The notes below the pieces were generated by a model. It made no database searches and was not told where the DNA came from. It saw only the letters and a program-made list of their open reading frames with translations. This document shows positions 21,910 through 32,707 of a stretch of DNA of 64,000 nt, one piece after another. The stretch is from Tricholoma matsutake (lineage: Eukaryota; Basidiomycota; Agaricomycetes; Agaricales; Tricholomataceae): the NCBI GenBank assembly GCA_026075535.2, contig AP026548.1, positions 8,122,001 to 8,186,000 on the forward strand, read 5' to 3'. A program made the position numbers and the translations under genes. Within the stretch, counting starts at the first letter, position 1. Each line of letters begins with the position of its first letter.

Positions 21910-24900
21910 TTGCAGCTAGTGAATCATACGCCCTCACTGCCTGTCCATAACCACTTTGAAGTCTTGTCAGTTGAATCCCCAGAGTATGAATCCATTTCTA
22001 AAACTGTTCCCCTCTCTGACCCTTTGAAGTTGGCTGAAGACGTACCTGCTCTCCCCATCTCTCCCTCTGCTCCACACCCCAAAATTAAATGGAGTGTAAA
22101 CTACCATGCAAATATATTGTTGCATCCATGCCCTCTACACATTCCTTGAACCTAGCAATTGAACTGCAGATGACCAACACTGGACAGATACTCAGTGTCT
22201 CTGTGCTCCTGGACTCTGGTGTGACTGGTCTCTTTATCGATGCCCATCTTGCACAACAACATCACCTAAATACTCGCTCACTCTTGCGTTCTATACCTGT
22301 TTATAATGTGGATGGGTCCCCAAACAAAGCTGGTGCCATCTGAGAGGTTGTAGACCTGGTCCTCCATTACAAAGATCATAGTGAGCATGCTCTTTTTGCT
22401 GTCACTCAATTAGGAAATTTTGGGCTATCCGTGGCTTTGAGACCATAACCCAGAGGTCAACTGGCATACTGGGGAGGTTACCATGAGCCAATGTCCATCC
22501 CACTGTTGTACTTGTTGCATGGAAGCCAGGCAAGAATGTCGTGGACAGAAGGCCACAATACAACATACTCAGAAGTGTCGTGCCGGACCTATGCCTATAC
22601 CTGAAGTGGAGTTGGAAGGGGTTCCTGGTCTGATGCTGGACTTGGATGATGATGAGGAGGAGCCAGAGGAAGTGGAGGAAGGTGATTGTATCTTCACTGC
22701 AATTTGTCCATCGCATGAGGTGTGTGCTACATTGAACATATCCCAATGCCTCACTGAGGCCTTCAACAAAAACAATGCTGCTAAATCCTCTACTAATTCC
22801 TTGCTCTGTCATCTCCATGAGTTTGGAGACATGTTCTCCAAGGAATCGTTTGACTCTCTCCCTGCATGCAAGCCATGGGATCACGTGATCAAACTCACCC
22901 CTGGTGCAACCCCTTCATCCTGCAAGGTCTATCCTCTCTCTCCTGAAGAACAATGACAGCTTGACCAGTTCATGGACAAGCACCTGGCCTCTGGATGTAT
23001 TCGACCATCGAAGTCACCCATGGCCTCTCCCTTTTTCTTTGTCAAGAAGAAGGATGGCTCACTTCGACCGGTTCAAGACTACAGAAGGCTCAACAACATC
23101 ATGGTCAAAAATCACTACCCATTACCTCTCATCTCTGAACTCATGAACCAGCTCCATGGAGCCCGATACTTCACCAAGCTTGACGTCTGTTGGGGCTACA
23201 ATGATGTGAGCATAAAGGAGGGAGATGAGTGGAAGGCAGCCTTTCGTACCAACCATGGTCTTTTTGAACCGCTTGTCATGTTCTTTGGCCTTACTAATAG
23301 CCCTGCCACCTTTCAGACCATGATGAACAACATTTTCCATGACCTCATCCTTGAAGGCGTTGTCTGCATCTATCTCGATGACATCCTCATCTTCACTTGC
23401 ATGGTTGAAGAGCACCGTCACATCATGCGCCTCATCCTAGAACAGCTTTGACGGTACAAACTCTACCTTTGTCAGGACAAGTGCAAGTTTGAGAAGACCA
23501 AGATTGAGTACCTCAGCCTGATGATCTCAGAGGGTCAGGTGGAGATGGATCCTATCAAAGTGAACGGGGTCACAGCTTGGCTGATGCCCACAAACAAGAA
23601 AGAGGTGCAGTCTTTCCTGGGCTTCATCAATTTCTATCGGCGTTTTATCAAGGATTTCTCACATCATGCCCAACCACTGTTTGACTTGACAGGAAAGGAG
23701 GCATGGAGGTGGGATAATGCACAACAGGAGGCATTCAAAAAGCTTAAGGAGATGGTCACTTCCGCTCTGATCCTTACCTTTGCTGACAATTCGCGTCCTT
23801 TTCGTGTAGAAGCCGACAGTTCTGACTTTGCGATGGGCGCCGTGTTGTCTCAGCAGTCTCCAGAGGACCAGAAGTGGCATCCTGTTGCGTTCTACTCCAA
23901 AAGCCTTAGTGCTGTAGAGTGAAACTACGAGATCCATGACAAGGAGATGTTGGCGATAATGCATGCACTTGAGGAGTGGTGACACTTCCTCGAGGGTGCC
24001 CAACACAAGGTGGAAATTTGGACGGATCACAAGAATCTCGAGTACTTCATGACGGCCAAGAAATTGAACCGTTGTCAAGCTTGTTGGTCCCTGTATCTAT
24101 CTAGATTTGACTTCTCCTTGCACCACCGTCCGGGTCACAGCATGGGGAAGACTGATGCCCTCTCCCGATGTACAGACCATGGGGATGGCAGTGATGACAA
24201 CCAAAACATTGTGCTGTTGCAGCCAGACCTGTTCACCATTCAGGCACTGGAAGGCATCGCACCCCAGGGCGAGGAGCAGGACATCCTACATGACATTTGT
24301 TGTGCAAACCATAGCAGTTTACATGAGGATGTTGTTGCCTGAGCTGTTAAAGAACTGGGGAAGGGATCCACCCTTTCCTTGCATGTGGCAGAGTGGGCTG
24401 ACAAAGAGGACTTGTTGTATTTCAGGGATCGCATCTACATCCCCAATGACCCAGACCTTTGCCAGCACATCATATCCCAACACCATGACTCACAGATTGC
24501 TGGTCATCCTGGACGCTGGAAGACCTTGGAGCTCACCTCATGGAATTATTGGTGGCCACAAATGTCACAGCTCATTGGTCAGTATTGTCGCACTTGTGAC
24601 CTTTGCTTATGCACCAAGATTCCTCATCGCAAACCCATTGGTGAGCTATACCCTCTTCCTGTTCCAGAGAGTTGTTGGGATGTTGTCAGCATCAACTTTG
24701 TGGTGGAGTTGCCAGAGTCAAATGGGTTTGATGTGGTGATGTGCACAGTTGATTCAGTGGGAAAATGTGCTCACTTCATTCCCACTCACACCACTGTCAG
24801 TGCCCTGGGTGCTGCCCAACTCTACCTCCACCATGTGTGGAAATTACATGGACTTCCTGGTGCTTTCCTCTCTGATCATGGCCCTCAGTTCATGGCAGAG

Positions 24901-25801
24901 TTCACTCGCAAGCTGTACTGACTCCTGGGAATCAAACTCCTTGCTTTGACTGCTTATCACCCACAAACCAACAGCCAGACTGAGTGAGTCAACCAGGAAC
25001 TGGAGCAGTACATCTGCATCTTTGTCAATGAATGCCAGGACAATTGGGATGATCTTCTCCCCTTGGCTGAGTTTGGATACAACAACCATGTCCATGCTTC
25101 CACTCAACAGACCCCTTTCCTCTTAGACACTGGATGACATCCACGCATGGGATTTGAACCTCACCAAACTCCCTCACATATCAAGATGGTGAATGAGTTT
25201 ACAGAATGCATGGGGGATAGCTTGGAGGAGGCAAAGGCAGCCTTAGCAAAGGCGAAGGACAACATGGCACACTTTTACAACCAACACCATTCTCCGACCC
25301 CTCAGTACAAGGTTGGTGATTGACTTTATCTTGACTCCAGTGACATCTCCACTACATGTCTGTCCAAGAAACTCACTCATTACTTCCTGGGACCTTTCCC
25401 CATTGTCAGGTGTGTTGGAATGCATGGCTATTGTCTCCACCTCCAACCCTCCATGTCCAGACTCCACCCAGTCTTCCATGTTGTCAAACTCCTTCCAGCT
25501 CCCCCAGATCCATTCCCGGGATGCCATTCACACACCACCACCGCCTACAGTGATCGAGGGAGAAGCCCAATATGAAGTCGAGTCAATCTTGGACAGCTGG
25601 TTGCATTGAGGAAAACTCCAGTATTTGGTGCATTGGAAGGGTTATGGGTATGAGGAGAACTCATGGGTCGAAGAGTCTGACGTGAATGCCACTCGGTTAG
25701 TCAAGGAATTCCACCAATGGCACACTGCTGCACCGCGTCGCATTCAAGTCATGGACTTTGGTCCTATGCGATTTTGAATGCATCGGGGCAATGCATCTTA
25801 G
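21910..25801 (+). pseudogene. Pol of element A (PR-RT-RNase H-IN-chromodomain)
   Basis: Same layout as the pol of B. The protease site reads LLDSGVTGLFID (Ala to Val). An 11-nt deletion relative to B near 22419 shifts the frame after the protease. RT keeps YLDD (23371-23382). The first catalytic Asp of the integrase core is Asn (SINFVVELP, codon 24694-24696; Asp in B). The chromodomain is at about 25545-25700. Stops at TGA are frequent and mostly correspond to CGA or CGG in B. A stretch from about 24709 to 25162 is identical to B 19325-19778, including three shared stops. Confidence 0.87.
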
Positions 25802-25812
25802 AGAGGGGGTAA

Positions 25813-26237
25813 TGTAAGGGGACTAGGGGGGTGCCCTGTGTGTTTCTCCTATTTTTTACGCTCATTCTATATTTTTCCTCACTTCATTTTCTTCTATTCT
25901 TCATGTTCTATGATTTTTCTGGATTTTATTACTAATTTCCCTTTCTATCATGTTTGTGCATGTTGACAGTTTTATATTTAGAGGCAGAGCACCCCTTCCG
26001 ACATCTACCCATTGGTATGATGTCATTCAGCGGCCTTGATCTGCCTATCTCTGCCTTTTCTATTTTTAGGTTATTATTTAATTTTTGTTGTCTTCACATA
26101 TACTGGGCATCGGCAAAGGGATCCTTAGAGTTTTCTCTTCAGATTTCCTTTTGATAGGTGTGTCCCCAATCCCTGTGATATGTAGTATAATTTTAACTTT
26201 GGATTTCCCTTTGCTAGAGGCTGAGGTTGCCCTTATA
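25813..26237 (+). repeat. 3' LTR of element A
   Basis: 425 bp matching 14262-14686, preceded by the tract GAGAGGGGGTAA and followed by CTCTT. Confidence 0.87.
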
Positions 26238-26410
26238 CTCTTGACTTAGTCTCTAAGTTCAGTGTTTTACACTGAACTTCTTCGAACTTCTCATACTAGC
26301 TTCTCAAAACTATCATCTATCGTATATTGCCTCTCAAAGCCTTTCTACATCCTTATAGTCTATCCTCAGCCTTTGTCAAAATTGTCCTCGTCCTCTATAA
26401 GCCCCTCAAA

Positions 26411-26550
26411 CATCTTTGAACATCTTTGAACATCTTTGAACATCTTTGAACATCTTTGAACATCTTTGAACATCTTTGAACATCTTTGAACATCTTTGAA
26501 CATCTTTGAACATCTTTGAACATCTTTGAACATCTTTGAACCTCTTTGAA
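26411..26550. repeat. Decamer minisatellite (CATCTTTGAA), 14 units
   Basis: Fourteen head-to-tail 10-bp units; the last reads CCTCTTTGAA. It lies inside repeat E copy 1. Degenerate relatives of the unit occur elsewhere in E copies (13745-13830, 36900-37100, 45770-46160), suggesting local amplification of a motif native to E. Confidence 0.95.
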
Positions 26551-26746
26551 CTTTCCTCGAACATCATCACAGCACTTTGTACACTCTCAAACCTCATCGA
26601 ATATCATCGGACCCTCTCTAAAGTCATTTCTCTAACCTTGGGTAATAGCAGTGATATTTAGTACCACCTTGCAACCTTCCTCTAACTAGTGTTATACCAT
26701 TTGAGGCCTTATTGTGGGTTTTGTTTGGGCTGGTTGAGCATCATCA

Positions 26747-26902
26747 ACAGCAGCCTTGGGAAGGCAGCCTGGTGCACAGCAGTGTGGGCAGGGCAAGGTG
26801 GCCAGGAATGAAAGTGGGAGGAGTTGACGAATGTCGGGTTCGAGGTGCAGAAAAGGGTCAGATGGATGTGGGTTCCGATGGGGCGAGGAACGGTTCTTGA
26901 CA
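26747..26902 (-). repeat. 3' LTR of element C, distal piece
   Basis: This matches 33241-33393 (GCAGCCTTGGGAAGGCAGCC through TTCTTGACA) and ends at the polypurine tract of element C. It is separated from 13092-13635 by the E repeat and its nested elements. Confidence 0.85.
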
Positions 26903-27029
26903 GTATTTCCCCCTTAGTATGAGGCATGTGAGTATTTGAGTCTGAATAAGGAAGTTGGTTGAATGTCTGAATGTGGCAGTTGGTTGAAAAAAATTTCATG
27001 TTGTTTCCTACTCCCACTACCTATCCATT

Positions 27030-27885
27030 ATGTCCCCCCCAGCAGTCTCCATGGAAATCAAATTGGCCACAATGAAGGCCCAACACAAACAGAGGGAGTG
27101 GGCAATGAAGGAGCAAATGGAACAGGAGATGAGAGAGCTGGAGGAGGAAGCGATGAGGGAGGAGGAGCAGAGGACGCAGGAGGCGCAAAGAGCAGCAGAG
27201 GAGGCATGCCAGGCAGAGGTGCAGAAGAAGGCAGCAGCTGCAAGATGAGTGGAGAAGAAGTGGGTGGCTGTGGCCACGGGTTTGGGGGATGAGGCCAAGG
27301 GGAGCAAGTCCCCAAAGAAGAAGAAAGTCACCAAGTCAAAGGCAAGGGTGGGGTCAGAGGAGTCCAAGGGTCCAGAGCGGGTGCAGGCCACCTTGCCCTG
27401 CAAAAGGTGAGTCTTGTTCCACTTCTCAGCCTTCTTTTACTGATAAGTGGCCTAGATGCAAATATCAAAAAATTGCTTGTTTCAAGATGGGCGTGAGGGG
27501 ACGTGTGTGCGATAACTGCATGTGCATCAAACACAAGTGCGAAGAGGTAGTGTGGGAGGGGCAGGAGGCCCCTGCAGCAAAAATGATGGGAACCACAGTG
27601 GGAATGACGGGGTCGATGGGGAATAGTGGGGAGAATGCGGAGCTGCTGCGGCAGCTGATGAAGATGGTGAAGAAGGGTTTCAGTGAGGTGGCAGCTGTGG
27701 TATGGGAGTCCATGGAGGAGGTCCAGGACACATTGGACCCGGAGTGGGTGGAGGATGAAAGCGCTGGGGAGGAGAGCAATGAGGATGAAGATGAAGTGGA
27801 GTGGGTGGTGCGAGAGTCCTGGTGGGAAAGACGTGGATTCTGCCAGTCAGGAGAAGACTGGGTGGCATTCCAGAAGTATCTGTAA
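27030..27885 (+). pseudogene. Opposite-strand ORF of element C: coiled coil plus cysteine cluster
   Basis: It lies between the chromodomain end of pol and the 3' LTR of C, on the strand opposite gag-pol. The first part (27030-27245) is a charged coiled coil (MKEQMEQEMRELEEEAMREE) followed by a stop and a basic tract (SPKKKKVTKSKA). A second frame (to 27885) has CKYQKIAC, CDNCMCIKHKC, hydrophobic/acidic sequence and WESMEEVQDTLDPEW. The cysteine spacing C-x6-C-x9-C-x2-C-x6-C matches a fungal Zn2Cys6 cluster except for the first Cys, where TGG (Trp, in DKWPRC) stands. The two parts differ in frame; GTGAGT at 27407 may be a donor. Function unknown; binding of element DNA is a guess. Confidence 0.6.
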
Positions 27886-28126
27886 AAAAGATGGGTGGAT
27901 GACGAGGAGGAGAGCGAGAGTGGAGAAGAGGGCAAGGGTGGAAAAGAGGGCAAGGGTGGCAAAGAGGGTGATGGTGGGGGAGAGGGTGATGAAGATGGTG
28001 AGGGGGAAGTGGAGGTGGTAGTGTAGGGATCTGGTTGGATCCAAAAAATTCTTTTTATTTTGTTTCTGTTTGTAATAACATTTGTTTCTGTGTTTTGACT
28101 GAGTGAATGAGTAATGTGAATAGGCT

Positions 28127-28824
28127 TTAAGCAGGTAATGGACTGGGTTTATGTGGGTAGCGGGTGTGAAAGTCCGTGAGGAGTTCTTTGGCGTGGTGAA
28201 GTTCCATAACAGGTAGCCAAGAGGTTTCTTCATCAGTTTCCTGGTAACCTTCCCATTGGACAAGGTAGAGAATCTTGCAGCAACGTCGATTGTCAACCTT
28301 GGAGTTGAGGACTTCGGCGATCTCATACTTGAGCTCATCATTGATAGTGATAGGAGGAGGTGGAGGTTGTGCTAGATTTGGAATTGTGTTTGGGAAGTGT
28401 TTTTCTAGTTGGGAGACATGGAAAACAGGGTGGATGGCCAGCATGTGGTCTGGAAGCTGCAGGGTGACTGAGTGAGTACCCAGGCAGGTGATGATTTTAA
28501 AGGGACCATGGTTCTTTTTGGAAAGTTTCTTGGAGGGACGGGTGGTGCAGATATTTCCACAGTGACATAGGCAGAATCACCAATGTCGAAGTTGGGTGCA
28601 GGTGCCCAATGTTTGTCTGCAGGGCCTTGATAACACTCTTGAGTGGCCGCAAGCTGTTTCTGAAGTTCCTGATGAAGATCATCTAAATCGACGATGAACT
28701 CGCAGGTGTGCTGTGAGGCTAAGTCGCATTCGGGGAAGACGGAAATGTTTGGGTGGTAGCCTTTGTTGGCAAAGAAAGGGGATACACCTGTAGAGGCAGA
28801 TGGAGCATTGTTGTAGGCAAATTT
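28127..28824 (-). pseudogene. Element C integrase C-terminus and chromodomain
   Basis: The leftmost coding block of pol has KFAYNNAPSASTGVSPFF and KGYHPNISVFPEC, then, in another frame, HPVFHVSQLEKHFP and a chromodomain (YEIAEVLNSKVDNRRCC, YLVQWEGYQETDEETSW). The chromodomain places C among the chromoviruses. It is joined directly to the zinc-finger remnant at about 28825, without the catalytic core. Confidence 0.83.
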
Positions 28825-31240
28825 GCAGAATTCCTGCATGAAGGTGTGGAGGTTTGGCCAGACATATTCCCAACAGACAAGCTGCTGGGTTTTGTTTTGT
28901 CTGAAGTGGCCAGAGAGGATATGATCATGTTTGTACTGAAGGACCTTGAGGCAGAGATCTGCAATGTCTGGAACATAAATCTGGTCAAAGACCTGCCTTG
29001 TCCATGGTCCAGTTGGGGTTGACAGGTGTTGGGAGATGTGTGGATGATAGGGGGTCAAGGGGTAAGGAGGTGCAGATGTTGTGGTGAAGTTTCTCAACAT
29101 CCATGATTACTGCTTGTCAAAGGATACGTGTTGCAAGGTAGGTGGCATGAAGGGAAGAGGTGAGTTGTTCCTGTGTGAATACAGGGTGGAAGTTGGTCAG
29201 ATTTACAGAGGTGAAGTCGCTATTTCCCCCTTTGCGGTAGACGTCCCAACATCTTGTGAGTGCATCTGGCTTGGCCCCTAATTTTCTGGGGTGAAAGCGG
29301 ATAATGAGGTTGAACTGTGAGAGGTACTCAGACCATCTGGCTTGACAGTGGGTGAGCAATTTAGTAGTGCTGAAGTACTCCAGATTTTTGTGGTCCATGA
29401 CCACATTGATTGGGTTTGCAGAACCCTTGAAATATTGCCACCAATGCTTGAAGGCTTCAAAGATAGCCAACAGTTCCTTGTCATGTGTATCGTAATTTAG
29501 TTTGGCGGGATTAAAGGAGCGGGAATGGAAAGTGACCAGATGAATTTCTCCATCCACAGTGTAAACCGAGAGGATAGCCACTAGGGCATAGTTGGAAGCA
29601 TCGGTTTTGAGTACCATTTGGGAGTCAGGTACCCATTGAGTTAAGACGGGGGTGTGAGTGAATTCTTGTTTGAGCTTTTCAAAAGTGTCATGGCACTTCT
29701 TGTTGAAGTCCCAGGGTGCGGATTTCTGCATCAAGCGGGTGAGTGGAATGACAATGTCTGAGTAGCTGTTGATGAAATGGTGGTAAAAGTTGCAGAAGCC
29801 TAAGAAGAATTGTATATTCTTGACTTTCCTAGGCTTGGGCCAGTCCAGCACCATTTTGACTTTATCTTCTGACATCTGTAGTCCATCCGGTGAAAGGATG
29901 AAACCTAGATATTCAACAGTGTCTTTGTGGAACTCACATTTCTGTGGTGAAGTGTAAAGTCCATTCTTCCGGAGTCTCTGAAGAACTTCCTTGATGTGAG
30001 CTCCATGCTGCAATTTGTTATTGGAGTAGATTAGGATGTCATTGAGGTAGATGATGACACAGACATCCAGCATGTCACTGAAGATGTTGTTCATAAACCA
30101 CTGGAAGGCTGCGGGTGCATTAGTGAGGCTGAATGGAACTAATAACCACTCGAAGGATCCATAGCAAGTGTGGAAAGTAGTTTTCCATTCATCACCATCT
30201 GCAATGTGGACCAGGTGATAGGCATGCCACAAGTCTATTTTGGTAAACAAGCGGGCTTTTTGGGGCGAGTCAAAAAGGTCAGAAATGAGTGGAAGTGGGT
30301 AGCGGTCCTTCTTCGTGAGATGGTTGAGGCCTCAGTAGTTGACACAAAGTTGTAGGCTGCTGTCTTTCTTCTTGACAAAGAGAATAGGAGCGCTGTGCAG
30401 GGATTTAGAGGGGCGAATGAAACTGGAGCAGACATTTTTGTCAATGAAGACTCGTAAGGCTTCTAATTCAGAGGGAGAGAGGGAATACATGCGACCCGGA
30501 GGAGGGGGAGCATTATCCTCCATCTCTATGTTGAGGTCATAAGGCCGATGTGGAGGAAGGGTGTCCACCTTAGTCTTATTAAAGACATCAGTAAATTCAT
30601 GATACTCAGCGGGAATGTCAGATAAATCTGGTGGGTGTGAAGATTGAGCAGAGCAGGCAGATAACCCTTCTGGAGCAAAGGTCATCTGGAAAGCTACTGC
30701 CCCAGGAAGTTTGCTAGCACGCACATATGCAGCAGAATTGATGAGAAAACTTAGGCAGAACAGGGTATTCTAAGGTGCAGGTGAACCATGGGTATCTACC
30801 AGAAGGTTTGGAGAGAAAGGTGACATCTGGGGGGCTGGACCTCTATGATCTGCAGAGCGGAAAGCGATTTGGCTTGAAGACCAGTCAATCAACAGATTGT
30901 ATTGCTTCAGCCAGTTATGACCGAGTATGGTGGAACAGGAAGAGTCTAGCAAGGTTACATAAAATGACAGATTGAACATTTTACTGGTAGGAAAGGTGAC
31001 CAGAAGTTGGACAACTTGAATTATGGTGGAGTTGCAAGATCCATCAAAGAGCCATAATCTGATTTGGTTAATGGATTTTGTGCTGAGTTGGTTATCCAAC
31101 ATGAAGGAGGAATCGAGGAAGCAATGGGAGGAACCAGAATCAATAAGAGTTCAGACAGGAGTGGATTTGGTTAAAAGAGTGGTCAGGGAGTCAGGGTCAG
31201 AAAGAGTGGATGTGTTGAGATGAACATAGGCAGCCAAGTG
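28825..31240 (-). pseudogene. Element C protease, RT, RNase H and integrase N-terminus
   Basis: Reading leftward: protease LIDSGSSHCFLDSSF (about 31115-31160), a linker with ILGHNWLKQYN, RT (FVKKKDSSLQLCVNY, then FTKIDLWHAYHLV), an active site reading YLND instead of Y-x-D-D, RNase H (LKTDASNYALVAIL, MDHKNLEYF), and an integrase zinc-finger remnant (KHDHILSGHFRQNKT). After HTFMQEFC at 28825 the sequence jumps to KFAYNN, so the DDE catalytic core is absent. Stops include CVNY*GLN where Arg is expected. The element cannot transpose on its own. Confidence 0.85.
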
Positions 31241-31293
31241 GGTAAGGTCAACACAACCCCCAGCCCCAATGGCTGTTTCCTGAGGGTTGTGGA

Positions 31294-32475
31294 CTATTTT
31301 TCTGAGTCCGCAGTGTCAGGAATGACAGTGGAAGCATGGGCTTTTGCGGCCTTGGATTTTGGGCAGTTTCCTGCTCCATGCCCTTCCTCACCACAGTAGA
31401 GGCAAAGTTGTTCTCTCATGCGATGTTCTTGTTCCTCCCCAGTAAGCTTGCTGTTCTTCCCCAACTTATCAGAGATGGACAGCTTGGGCTTGTCCTGGGG
31501 AGTGTTCTTTGTTGCAGAAGACTGCTGGTTGGAGGTGTTACTGCAGGCAGAGTTTGAAGAGGATTGGTTAGTAGATGGGGAAGGACTTTTGGAAGTGTCC
31601 TTCTGACTAGGGTTAGTGGAGTTACTGGAATTCTTTGTTTCAAAGCGGGATTCATCCTCTTGCATCCAGTAGATGTCATCACTGTCCTGCGCTTTTAAGC
31701 GCAGTTCTGCAAGAGTATCGGGTTTACCACCCCAGAGAACTTCTATGCAAAGTCGGAGCAGGAGACCACAGAAATAGTGGTCATGAAGGGCTGCTTCATT
31801 CCAGTTGACCCTAGAAGCTAATTCCCAGAAGTCAACATTATATTTTGTGATATGACCACCTTTCTTCATTGCTAAGTCAGAGAGAGCTTTTTCTGCATCT
31901 CCGACTGGGTTGTGTGGGCCGAAGTTGCTTTCCAGCTCAGAGAGGAAAGCTTCATAGTCCCACATCCAGTGTGCGGAATCTGTTGGGTCATTAAGACCAG
32001 GCTCAAACCAACTAAGAGTCGATCCCTTAAGATAAGAAAGGATAAATATGATCTTTTTCTCATCAGAGGAAAATATGTGTGGGCAGTCGCAGAAATGAAG
32101 ATAACATGAGACTAGAAAGTCTCTAAGTTTCTTTGGGTTGGTACTGTCAAAAGTGTCAGGGTTGCAAACTTTGATTTTTTTGGTCTTGGGTGCGTTGTTC
32201 TAACAAAGGGTGCAGATACTCTCCGAGAGGTTGTAAAGGACATCTATGAACCTATCCCCTGGATCAGGGTTTTCTACCGTGGGAGGTTGATCATCTGGAT
32301 CATTGGGATCGGGGTCACCCCCAGGGCCATTGGGTCCATAGGGAGGTCTGTCCTCTAGACCAGGATCTTCCAACCTGAAGTGTTCAGGCTGGTTGATGCC
32401 CCCTACATACTCAAGGGGAGTTCTTGATTGAAAACCTTCTGGGTTGGCGGAAGGGTGCAGAGCACGGGTAGACAT
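31294..32475 (-). pseudogene. Gag of element C
   Basis: A Gag-like frame with a Pro/Asp-rich N-terminus (GPNGPGGDPDPNDPDD), a capsid-type core (FILSYLKGSTLSWFEPGL, FLSELESNFGP, DHYFCGLLLRLC), a Ser/Thr/Asn-rich spacer and one CCHC knuckle (CLYCGEEGHGAGNC) near the end. One in-frame TAG (about 32198-32200) interrupts an otherwise continuous frame; pol is in a different frame. Confidence 0.82.
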
Positions 32476-32695
32476 GAGATTAGCACTGATTGAGGGGGCT
32501 CCTGAGCCGATTCATCAGAAGATGTTTGAGGGTCTGGAAGATACTCCAAAAGTAGTGGCAGGTTGAGGGTTGGGAAGGGTGGATTGCTGAATTGCAGAGA
32601 TCCCTGGAATAGTACTGGCTCATTGGGAATTTCTGGTTGTGCACTTGCAGGTCTTGGTAGGGGTCATAGAGAGGAATGAGATGAGTGAAGTGATT

Positions 32696-32705
32696 GTTCA
32701 TATAT
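32696..32705 (-). promoter_or_regulatory. Element C primer-binding site complementary to its own LTR
   Basis: On the minus strand ATATATGAAC lies 2 nt after the 5' LTR and is the exact reverse complement of the LTR sequence GTTCATATAT (plus-strand positions 33086-33077). Confidence 0.6.
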
Positions 32706-32707
32706 AC

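Larger units (their letters stand above)
14818..21919 (+). pseudogene. Gag of element A, interrupted by element B
   Basis: The N-terminal piece (14818-14895, PPFSPNVPPSDMDTSECLDALESDVS) stops at the GTTTC target site. The remainder (20851-21919) resumes FRNTRTN-type sequence, retains the roughly 90-bp capsid segment lost in B, and ends with a zinc knuckle (CYRCGETGHRAGAC) and TAG at 21917-21919. Several stops and small shifts mark decay. Confidence 0.8.
14262..26237 (+). mobile_element. Element A: Ty3/gypsy chromovirus carrying a nested sibling (B)
   Basis: 5' LTR 14262-14686 and 3' LTR 25813-26237 (425 bp each) begin TGTAAGGGG and end CCCTTATA. The flanks CTCTC (14257-14261) and CTCTT (26238-26242) look like a 5-bp target duplication with one change. 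The interior holds the gag N-terminus (to 14895), then element B, then the rest of gag and pol (20851-25801). A polypurine tract (GAGAGGGGGTAA) precedes the 3' LTR. The LTRs of A differ from each other more than those of B, consistent with A being older. Confidence 0.87.
13636..26746 (+). mobile_element. Repeat E copy 1 (about 1.1 kb, split by element A)
   Basis: The two halves (13636-14261 and 26238-26746) flank nested element A. The ends are TGATAGG and GAGCATCATCA. The flanking 4-bp sites ATGG and ACAG can both derive from ACGG by CpG decay. The interior has a promoter-like AT-rich core (about 14050-14230) and runs of CATCTTTGAA-like motifs. Two further copies are at 36767-37965 and within 45720-46970. 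TG...CA ends and lack of coding content suggest a solo LTR or similar non-coding retroelement; no full element is present in the window. Confidence 0.6.

Noticed and set aside
26411..26550. CRISPR-like array
   Set aside because: Units are 10 bp and directly adjacent with no unique spacers, in a eukaryotic genome; it is a minisatellite.
26406..26597. Minus-strand open frame across the minisatellite (repeated FKDVQRCSKM)
   Set aside because: It is a translation of the decamer array and not a conserved protein.
27465..27962. Minus-strand open frame opposite the element C cysteine-cluster ORF
   Set aside because: Ser/Pro/Leu-rich mirror of the acidic plus-strand ORF; no motif, while the plus strand has ordered cysteines.
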